Assembly (NCBI RefSeq): GCF_036226465.1
Contig: NZ_CP108476.1
Coordinates: 5,270,001 to 5,334,000, forward strand
DNA length: 64,000 bases
Reading direction: 5' to 3'
Source: Kitasatospora sp. NBC_01250
Lineage (GTDB): Bacteria; Actinomycetota; Actinomycetes; Streptomycetales; Streptomycetaceae
Below are positions 52,054-58,859 of the stretch, one piece after another (the first letter of the stretch is position 1; every line of letters starts with the position of its first letter). A program made the translations under genes and the position numbers. A model generated the notes under the pieces. That model had not been told where the DNA came from. It ran no database searches and saw only the letters and a program-made list of their open reading frames with translations.

Positions 52054-53709
52054 GTGAAGCCCCGCATCAGGCCTGTCATCGGGCTGCTCGCCGCCCCGCT
52101 GCCGATCATCGCGCTCGCCGCCGTGCCCGCCTTCGCCGCCACGCCCGACGCGCAGTCACCGAGCGCGCTGCGCGGTGACGTCGTCTCCGCCGTGAGCCAC
52201 TCCGTCCGGACCGGGGACGTCGCTGCCGACCAGCAGATATCCGTGGCCGTCAGCCTCACGCAGCGGGACACGGCGGGGCTGGACGCCTTCCTCAACCAGG
52301 TGACCGACCCGAACTCGCCCAGCTACCAGCACTACCTGACGGTGGACCAGTTCGCCCAGCGGTTCGGCGCCACCCCGCAGACCGTGGCCAAGGTCTCGGC
52401 CTACCTGGCGTCGCAGGGCCTGAAGGTCGGCGAGGTGACCGCCAACCGGCTCACCATCGAGGCCACCGGCACCGCGGCCCAGGTGCAGAAGGCCTTCAAC
52501 ACCAGCCTGGCCACCTACCAGGACAACAAGGACGGCCACAGCTACTTCGCCAACACCGTCGCTCCGTCCGTCCCCGGCGACATCGCGGGCGTGGTGACCG
52601 ACGTCTCCGGCCTGAACAACTACGCCAAGTACACCCACTTCAGCACCAAGTCGAGCGCCCAGGCCACGCCGGACGCCACCCCCAAGGCGCCCGCCGGCCT
52701 GAGCCCGACCAGCGCCCAGGCCGCCTACAACCTGACCTCCACGGTCAAGGCCGGCTACAACGGCAAGGGCGTCACGGTCGGCCTGCTGGAGTTCTCCGCC
52801 TTCTCGCAGTCCGACGTGTCGGCCTACGACAAGGCGTTCAGCATCAAGCCCAGCACCCCGACCGTGGTCAATGCCGGTGGCGGCACCACCGACACCTCGG
52901 GCCAGGACGAGGTCGACCTGGACATCGAGGTCGTCCAGGCGCTGGCGCCCGGTGCGACGATCAAGGTCTACGAGGCCCCGAACAGCGACGCCGGTGAGAC
53001 CGCGATCTACAGCAAGCTGGTCAGCGACAACGTCCCGGTGATCTCGATCAGCTGGGGCACCTACGAGGCCGGCGAGACCGCGAGCAACCGGGTGGCCGTC
53101 GACGCCGACCTCAAGGAGGCCGCGGCGCAGGGCCAGTCGGTCTACGCCGCCTCCGGTGACAGCGGCTCGGACGACGCCGGCAACGGCGGCACCTCGGTCG
53201 ACTTCCCGGCCGCCGACCCGTGGGTCACCGGCGCCGGTGGCACCACGCTGGCGCAGGGCTCGGGCGGTGTCTGGAAGAGCGAGAAGGCCTGGTCCGGCAG
53301 CGGCGGCGGGGTCTCCTCCTACTTCAACACGCCGAGCTACCAGTCGAAGGTCAACACCGGCACCTACCGGTCGGTGCCGGATGTCGCCTCGGACGCCGAC
53401 CCGTCCTCGGGCTGGGCCGTCTACACCGAGGGCTCCTGGGCCGAGTACGGCGGCACCAGCGCCTCGGCGCCGAACTGGGCGGCCTTCACGGCGGTCTACA
53501 ACAGCGAGGCCAAGGCCAAGGGCAAGCCCTCCTTCGGGTTCGCGAACAGCCGGATCTACACGCTGGCGGCCTCCAGCTCCTACAAGTCCGCCTTCCACGA
53601 CGTGACGAGCGGCAGCAACGGTGCGTACAGCGCGGGTGCCGGCTACGACAAGGTCACCGGCTGGGGCTCCTACAACGGGGCCAACTTCCTCAGCTCGCAG
53701 CTGGGCTGA
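52054..53709 (+). CDS. Secreted sedolisin (S53 family serine-carboxyl peptidase)
   Basis: A kumamolisin-like prepro-enzyme of 551 residues. A Sec signal (VIGLLAAPLPIIALAAVPAFA, cut after AFA near residue 30) precedes a pro-domain (SYQHYLTVDQFAQRFG) and the catalytic domain with E286 and D290 (EVDLD), oxyanion D369 (SGDSGSDD) and nucleophile S469 in YGGTSASAP. The C-terminal calcium site (DVTSGSNG, GYDKVTGWGS) is intact. It works at acidic pH and is secreted to digest proteins. The GTG at 52054 follows AGGAGG at 7 bases. Confidence 0.95.
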   Translation: MKPRIRPVIGLLAAPLPIIALAAVPAFAATPDAQSPSALRGDVVSAVSHSVRTGDVAADQQISVAVSLTQRDTAGLDAFLNQVTDPNSPSYQHYLTVDQFAQRFGATPQTVAKVSAYLASQGLKVGEVTANRLTIEATGTAAQVQKAFNTSLATYQDNKDGHSYFANTVAPSVPGDIAGVVTDVSGLNNYAKYTHFSTKSSAQATPDATPKAPAGLSPTSAQAAYNLTSTVKAGYNGKGVTVGLLEFSAFSQSDVSAYDKAFSIKPSTPTVVNAGGGTTDTSGQDEVDLDIEVVQALAPGATIKVYEAPNSDAGETAIYSKLVSDNVPVISISWGTYEAGETASNRVAVDADLKEAAAQGQSVYAASGDSGSDDAGNGGTSVDFPAADPWVTGAGGTTLAQGSGGVWKSEKAWSGSGGGVSSYFNTPSYQSKVNTGTYRSVPDVASDADPSSGWAVYTEGSWAEYGGTSASAPNWAAFTAVYNSEAKAKGKPSFGFANSRIYTLAASSSYKSAFHDVTSGSNGAYSAGAGYDKVTGWGSYNGANFLSSQLG

Positions 53710-53782
53710 GCGGAGCCGCGAGCCGCTGAGCCCGGCCCGGCCGAGGCCGGGTCGCTCAAGGGCCTGCCGGTGGGTGGGTAGC

Positions 53783-53814
53783 ACCAGGGGTCGGGCAGTC
53801 GCCCGGCCCCTGGT
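53783..53814 (+). terminator. Terminator of sedolisin gene
   Basis: A 14-bp stem with one T-G wobble (53783-53796 with 53801-53814) and an AGTC loop. Confidence 0.8.
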
Positions 53815-53869
53815 CTCGTCCGGTGGAGTCCTAGGCTGGACGGAGCGGACCACACCGGAGGCAGGAACG

Positions 53870-54079
53870 ATGGCAGCACAGGACGAGCGGGACGAGCAGG
53901 ACGAGCACGCAGGGCAGGCCCCGCGGGCGGCGACCGCCGCGAAGGCGGCCAAGCTGGTCTTCACCGACCCGTTGAGCCGGCAGACCAGCGATGACACCGA
54001 CCGGGGCTGGGGCGAGTCCGAGGGCACGCGCGGCCTGGACTGGTACCAGAGCCAGCGGCCCCCGCACCACGGGGACTGA
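53870..54079 (+). CDS. Small acidic protein, unknown function
   Basis: A 69-residue protein starting at 53870 (MAAQDERDEQDEH), after GGAGGCAGGAA. The sequence is rich in Asp, Glu and Gln, with a central helix AATAAKAAKLVFTDP and a C-terminal RGWGESEGTRGLDWYQSQRPP. It resembles small streptomycete proteins with a DRGWGE-like motif; function unknown. A TAGGCT box upstream may be its -10. Confidence 0.65.
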   Translation: MAAQDERDEQDEHAGQAPRAATAAKAAKLVFTDPLSRQTSDDTDRGWGESEGTRGLDWYQSQRPPHHGD

Positions 54080-54148
54080 TCAACTGCTCGTGGGCGGAGT
54101 TCCCGTGGGTGGAGTTCCTGGGCCGGGCGGCCCAGGACCGGTGGTCGG

Positions 54149-54529
54149 TCAGCGCCCCGGCCCGCAGTGCGGCAGCCCGGCCGGCCCAGGCGGAGCCTGG
54201 GCAACGGCGGGGACGGCCGGCGGGGCAGGCACCGGCACCCCCGGGTGCAGCGGCCCGGCGACGACCGCGGCAGCCGCCAGCAGGCCGGTGGCCAGCACGG
54301 CCGGTCGGTGCCGCACCGCCTGATGGAGGCGGTACCGGCCGCTGCCACCCCGCCGGATCGGGCGGAACTGCGGTACGGCGCGCCGGGGCGGCTGCGGTGA
54401 GGCGCGAGTCGGCGGCGGCCGTCGGGCGCAGTGCCGAATCGCGGGACGTGGCCCGGACGCCAGGGCGGTCGGGTCTGGGACGGTCAGGGCTGGGGCGGTC
54501 AGGGCTGGGGTGGGGAGAACCGTGGTCAT
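54149..54529 (-). CDS. Small protein with one membrane helix, possibly truncated SAF/CpaB-like protein
   Basis: A 126-residue frame (MTTVLPTPA start) with Arg-rich region RRGGSGRYRLHQAVRHR followed by a helix PAVLATGLLAAAAVVAGPL and a Pro-rich end. In many streptomycetes, a SAF-domain protein with a similar N-terminal pattern lies next to fmdB; here the SAF part is absent after the helix, and neither shift of frame recovers it. It may be a truncated remnant or a real short protein. Third-position GC is present but the Pro/Ala content makes the test weak. Confidence 0.4.
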   Translation of the reverse strand: MTTVLPTPALTAPALTVPDPTALASGPRPAIRHCARRPPPTRASPQPPRRAVPQFRPIRRGGSGRYRLHQAVRHRPAVLATGLLAAAAVVAGPLHPGVPVPAPPAVPAVAQAPPGPAGLPHCGPGR

Positions 54530-54612
54530 GGGCTCAGGATCCGCTGCCGCCGCCCTCGTGCCCACGCCGCACCGGATTTCTGTGGATAACCCCGCACCTG
54601 TGGACAACTTCC

Positions 54613-54652
54613 CCCAGCCCAGCCCAGCCCAGCCCAGCCCAGCCCAGCCCAG
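54613..54652. repeat. Eight CCCAG repeats (G-rich on minus strand)
   Basis: Exactly eight tandem CCCAG units, followed by one imperfect copy. On the minus strand this is CTGGG repeated, with G3 runs separated by two bases, a strong G-quadruplex motif, placed between fmdB and the small membrane-protein gene. Confidence 0.9.
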
Positions 54653-54665
54653 CCCCAGCACGCAA

Positions 54666-54708
54666 AACGCCCCTGCCGGCACCCCGAAGGGGCGCCACCA
54701 GGGGCGTT
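54666..54708 (-). terminator. Terminator of fmdB
   Basis: AACGCCCCTG (54666-54675) and its complement (54699-54708) enclose a second stem GGCACCCC-GAA-GGGGCGCC with one mismatch. Confidence 0.7.
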
Positions 54709-54743
54709 GAGCGACGGCTCCCGCCGGCTGCGACCGAGTCGGG

Positions 54744-55085
54744 TCAGCCGGCCGAGGACGAGGACGCGGAGGAGGTGGACGTCGAAGACGTCGAGGAGGA
54801 CGACGACGCGCCGGGCGAGGCCGAGGACGCGCCCGCCCCGGAGCCGGTCGAGCCGGTCGAGCCGCCCGATGCGGCCCCGGACGAGGCCCCCACCGAGCTG
54901 CTGGAGGAGGAGCGGCTGTCCGTCCGGTAGAACCCGGAGCCCTTGAACACCACGCCCACCGCCGAGAAAACCTTGCGCAGGCGACCCTGGCAGTTCGGGC
55001 ACACGGTCAGAGCCTCGTCGGTGAACTTCTGCACCACCTCAAGGCCGCTGCCGCACTCGGTGCACTGGTACTGGTACGTGGGCAC
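54744..55085 (-). CDS. FmdB family zinc-ribbon protein with poly-Ser tail
   Basis: A 113-residue protein: N-terminal zinc ribbon with VPTYQYQCTECGSGLEVVQKF and CPNCQGRLRKVFSAVGVVFKGSGFYRTD, the pattern of FmdB regulatory-type proteins, followed by a 50-residue Ser/Gly/Ala-rich tail. GTG start 55085 follows AGGAGGAAG. Function is poorly known; often described as a putative regulatory protein. Confidence 0.92.
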   Translation of the reverse strand: MPTYQYQCTECGSGLEVVQKFTDEALTVCPNCQGRLRKVFSAVGVVFKGSGFYRTDSRSSSSSSVGASSGAASGGSTGSTGSGAGASSASPGASSSSSTSSTSTSSASSSSAG

Positions 55086-55244
55086 TTGTCTTCCTCCTGG
55101 CACTCTCGCCTGATGAGTGCTAACGACGGTCCATGATGCGGCATTCCGCTGGATCAGTCCAGCGCCGACCCGATGACGCCGGCACCGCGTCGGCTGCGGC
55201 ACCCCGCTCCGCCGGGTCCACGACGCCCTGACGCCCCGGCGGCC

Positions 55245-56558
55245 TCAGTGCTCCGACGCCCCGACGAGCGAGGGCATCGCACTGCCACTCCTGGCAACGG
55301 TACGGCTCTCGGTGGCCGGAGCCACCAGGAGTCGCCGCAACGTGACCAGCGCCACCAGCCCGATTCCGGAGCCGGCCAGCGGCACCAGGAACCCGGTCCA
55401 CGGCCCGCCCAGGTCGATCAGCCGGCCGGCCACGGTCGAGCCGACCGCCAGCCCCAGCCCGATCGCGCCGGTCAGCCAGGTGAAGGCCTCGGTCTTGGCG
55501 CCGTCCGCCACCAGCGTCTCGACCAGCGTGTAGCCGGTGATCAGGGTCGGCGCGATGGCCAGCCCGCAGACCAGCCCGGCAACCGCCAGCGTGACCAGGT
55601 TGGGCATCGCCCAGAGCGTCGAGCACCCCAGCACCAGCAGGCCGTAGCTGCCGAGCATCCGCTGCTGGGCCGAGCGCCGCCAGGCGATCAGGCCGTACAG
55701 CACACCGGCCAGCATCGAGCCGCCCGCGAAGATCCCGTAGACGACGCCGCTGAGCCCGCCCTGCCCGGCCGCCTCGGCGGTAGCGGTGACGGAGATCTGC
55801 ATGCCGCCGAAGACGCTGCCGACGCCCAGGAAGACGCCGGCCAGCAGCCGCACGCCGGGCGAGGCGAGCGCGGACGCCTGCCGCGTGCCGGGCTCGCGCA
55901 CCAGCCGGGCCGGTGCGGTGCGGCGCTGCGCGGCGAAGGCCAGCCCGCCGACCAGGGTCAGCGTGGCCTCGACGATGAGCGCGGCGGCGGGGGTCACGGT
56001 GCTGGCGATCACGGCGGTGAGCACCGGGCCGATCGCGAAGGTGAGCTCGTCGGTCACCGACTCGAACGCGAAGGCGGTGTTCAGGTGGGCCGGCCGGTCG
56101 GCCAGCTTGGCCACCCAGCGGGCCCGGACCATGGCGCCGATCTGCGGCACGGTGGCACCGGCCGGCACGGCGATCAGGAAGAGCGTCCAGACCGGCGCGT
56201 GGCCCAGCGCCAGCGCGATCAGCGCGCCGACCGAGACCGCGTGCACCAGCACGCTGGGGACCAGCACCGAGGCCTGGCCGTAGCGGTCGGCCAGCCGGCC
56301 GGTCTGCGGCCCGATCAGGGCCTGGGAGACGGCGGCGGCCGCCACCACGCTGCCGGCGGTGCCGTAGGAGCCGTGGGTGCCCAGGATCAGCAGCGAGATG
56401 CCCATGCTGAGCATCGCGTAGGGCAGGCGCGCCGCGAAGGCGGGCAGGAGGAACGTCCACGCACCGGGGGTGCGCAGCAGGGTGCCGTACCCGACGCGCG
56501 TGGGCGCGCTGGGGGTGTCGACGACGACGGGGCTTTCGACCGTTGGGCGGGCCGCCAC
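55245..56558 (-). CDS. MFS transporter
   Basis: A twelve-helix major facilitator transporter of 437 residues. Helix 1 is PGAWTFLLPAFAARLPYAMLSMGISLLIL, and loop 2-3 has GRLADRYGQ, the GxLaDRxGxkr motif. The second half has the internal repeat. It looks like a drug or metabolite exporter. GTG at 56558 follows AGGAAGGACC. Upstream frame to 56792 lacks a ribosome site and is not used. Confidence 0.9.
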   Translation of the reverse strand: MAARPTVESPVVVDTPSAPTRVGYGTLLRTPGAWTFLLPAFAARLPYAMLSMGISLLILGTHGSYGTAGSVVAAAAVSQALIGPQTGRLADRYGQASVLVPSVLVHAVSVGALIALALGHAPVWTLFLIAVPAGATVPQIGAMVRARWVAKLADRPAHLNTAFAFESVTDELTFAIGPVLTAVIASTVTPAAALIVEATLTLVGGLAFAAQRRTAPARLVREPGTRQASALASPGVRLLAGVFLGVGSVFGGMQISVTATAEAAGQGGLSGVVYGIFAGGSMLAGVLYGLIAWRRSAQQRMLGSYGLLVLGCSTLWAMPNLVTLAVAGLVCGLAIAPTLITGYTLVETLVADGAKTEAFTWLTGAIGLGLAVGSTVAGRLIDLGGPWTGFLVPLAGSGIGLVALVTLRRLLVAPATESRTVARSGSAMPSLVGASEH

Positions 56559-56997
56559 GGTCGGTCCTTCCTGCTGCCTGGTAGCGCGGCCGGGGTTGGG
56601 GAAACCCCGACGGCGCCGAGAGTCGTCCTCTCGCGCGTCGACCGGGGTTGATACCGGGTCCGGCTGGCCAGTTCGTGGAAGCGGGGGCCATGAGGTGCCG
56701 TGGACCGCGGCCGCCGAGCGGTCGCGCCAACTCTGCGTCAGGCAGATGTTGCGGGTGTCTATGGATGGGCAAGACCGGGCACCGGAGCGCACGCCCTTAC
56801 ACAGTTGATACGTATGGGATTACATCCTACCGAGGATCACACGAGTCCGACTGGAAATCCAAGGCGGACGTGGCACGAAACACTCGTGAACATCGGGCCT
56901 CGCGCCGGAACGCACCAGGCCCGCCGGCGCTCCGCCAGTGCGCCGCCGCCCCGCCGGCCTGTCAGCGCCCCCGCCCGCCCCCGCCCCCGCCGGCCTG
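56559..56997. other. Leader region of the MFS gene
   Basis: It is the 5' region of the MFS gene on the minus strand, before the antiporter gene end. An AT-rich segment around 56795-56835 (ATACGTAT palindrome and GGATTACATCC) probably holds the MFS promoter and an operator. No gene with normal codon bias is visible. Confidence 0.5.
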
Positions 56998-57005
56998 TCA
57001 GCGCC
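56949..57005. repeat. 21-base direct repeat at antiporter 3' end
   Basis: Positions 56949-56969 and 56985-57005 are identical and 36 bases apart. The second copy covers the stop codon of the antiporter gene, the first lies just after it, so the gene's end has been duplicated. Confidence 0.85.
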
Positions 57006-58482
57006 TCGCGAGCCACCCGGCCAGCTTGCCGCCCTTGTCCACCGCCCGCAGCCGCAGCTCGGTCGCCTCCTCGGCCGCCGAGGTGGTGACCACCAGCAGC
57101 TCGTCGTTCTCCCGCAGCACCGTGGTGCGGTCCGGCACGAAGCTGCTGCCCTCGCGCACCACCAGGGTCACCGCGGCCCCGGCGGGCAGCCGCAGCTCGC
57201 TGACCTCCACCCCGGCGATCAGCGAGCCGGGCGCCAGCGAGACCGAGAGCAGGTGGCCGTGCAGGTGCTCCAGCGGCGCCGACTCGATGCCGAGGTCCTG
57301 CCCGATGGCGCCCTCGGAGATCCGCAGCCGCTTGGCCAGCCAGGGCAGCGTGGGCCCCTGGACCAGGGTGAAGACGACGACCAGGATGAAGACGATGTTG
57401 AACACGTCCTGGGCCCGCGGCACCTCGGCCACCAGCGGGATGGTGGCCAGCACGATCGGCACCGCCCCGCGCAGCCCGGCCCAGCTGAGCAGCGCCTGCT
57501 CCTGCCAGGGCAGCCGGAACGGCGTGAGGGTCAGCAGCACCGACAGGGGCCGGGCCACCAGCACCAGCACCAGACCGATGACCAGCGCCGGAAGCACCGC
57601 CGAACCCATCGTGGCGGGCGTGCAGAGCAGACCGAGCAGCACGAACATGCCGATCTGCCCGATCCAGGCGAGCCCGTCGGCGAAGCCCCGCACGGCCGGA
57701 CCGTGCGGCAGCTTGGCGTTGCCGAGCAGCACGGAGCAGACGTAGACGGCCAGGAAGCCGGAGCCGTGCAGCAGCGCGCCACCGGCGTAGGCGAGCGCGG
57801 CCAGCGCGAGCACCGCGATGGGGTACAGGCCGCTGGACGGCAGCGCGACCTGGCGCAGCCCGTAGGCGCCCAGCTTGCCGACCGCCAGGCCCACCGCGGC
57901 GCCGATCGCCAGTTCGGCGATGATCGTGCCGACCAGCACGTACCAGGAGTCGAACGGACCGGTGGTGGCGAAGGCGACCACCAGGATCACCACCGGCGCG
58001 TCGTTGAAGCCGGACTCGGCCTCCAGCAGTCCGCTCAGCCGGGCGGGCAGCGGGACGGTGCGCAGCACCGAGAAGACCGCGGCCGCGTCGGTGGAGGAGA
58101 CGATCGCGCCGAGCAGCAGCGACAGCCGCCAGTCCAGGCCGACCAGCCAGTGCGCCCCGGCGGCGGTGACGAAGACGCTGATCCCCACGCCGACGGTGGC
58201 CAGCACGGTGGCGGCCGGCATCACCGGCTTGATCTCCCGCCAGCTGGTCTTGAGTCCGCCCTCGGCGAGGATGACCACCAGTGCCGCGTAACCGAGGACC
58301 TGGGTCAGCTCCGCGTTGTTGAAGGTGACGCCCAGTCCGTTCTGGCCGATCGCCACCCCGATGCCCAGGTAGAGCAGCAGGCTGGGCAGGCCGGAGCGGG
58401 TGGATATTCGCACCGCGGCCACCGCGACCAGCAGGACGACGGAGGATTCGAGCAGGAGCTTGTTCAGGTGGTCGACAGTCAC
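56998..58482 (-). CDS. CPA1-type potassium/proton antiporter with RCK_C domain
   Basis: A 494-residue antiporter of the NhaP2/CvrA type. About twelve helices (LPSLLLYLGIGVAIGQNGLGV, GAIVSSTDAAAVFSVLR and AESGFNDAPVVILVVAFATTG hold the ND-type ion site) are followed by a C-terminal TrkA-C/RCK_C regulatory domain (residues 400-480, ELRLPAGAAVTLVVREGSSFVPDRTTVLRENDELLVVTT). It exchanges K+ for protons and is likely controlled by a nucleotide ligand. GTG start at 58482. It is divergent from a penicillin acylase-type gene. Confidence 0.92.
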   Translation of the reverse strand: MTVDHLNKLLLESSVVLLVAVAAVRISTRSGLPSLLLYLGIGVAIGQNGLGVTFNNAELTQVLGYAALVVILAEGGLKTSWREIKPVMPAATVLATVGVGISVFVTAAGAHWLVGLDWRLSLLLGAIVSSTDAAAVFSVLRTVPLPARLSGLLEAESGFNDAPVVILVVAFATTGPFDSWYVLVGTIIAELAIGAAVGLAVGKLGAYGLRQVALPSSGLYPIAVLALAALAYAGGALLHGSGFLAVYVCSVLLGNAKLPHGPAVRGFADGLAWIGQIGMFVLLGLLCTPATMGSAVLPALVIGLVLVLVARPLSVLLTLTPFRLPWQEQALLSWAGLRGAVPIVLATIPLVAEVPRAQDVFNIVFILVVVFTLVQGPTLPWLAKRLRISEGAIGQDLGIESAPLEHLHGHLLSVSLAPGSLIAGVEVSELRLPAGAAVTLVVREGSSFVPDRTTVLRENDELLVVTTSAAEEATELRLRAVDKGGKLAGWLARR

Positions 58483-58859
58483 GCAGGGGCACCTCAGGGT
58501 CGTTAGGCGGCCGTGGAAAGGTCGGCTGGCGGCACGGGAGGGTCACTGGGGAAATCTGGTCACCGGCCGATCGGACCGGTCCTGACCTGCTGAGGTACGG
58601 TCACGGGCCGCCGGTGGGCAGCCAGATAGCTTGACCGGTAGAACGATCAGCGGATGGATCGTTAACCAGTCTAACATTTTGCCATCTCTTTGACCTAACC
58701 GGCTGCGTCCTGCCGCTCACCCGGGCCCGGTATGGTCCCTCTGGTTCCACCGTGGGTGTCCCCCGTGCGCTCATGCCACCTGAGTCGTCCTAATGTGGTG
58801 AGCGGTCACGGCCGCCCAGCTCTTGTGACGTTGCCCCGCTCCCTGCCGCTAGGACCCTG
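58483..58859. other. Divergent promoter region antiporter / penicillin acylase
   Basis: No gene. An AT-rich part (58640-58700) holds the inverted repeat AACGATC/GATCGTT (58642-58648 and 58657-58663, spacer 8), a possible operator. TTGACC at 58631-58636 could be a -35 for the plus strand. I saw no sure riboswitch fold. Confidence 0.5.

Noticed and set aside
58483..58859. Possible c-di-AMP or other riboswitch before the antiporter or acylase gene
   Set aside because: I could not find the paired elements of any known riboswitch class in this stretch; only a short inverted repeat is visible.
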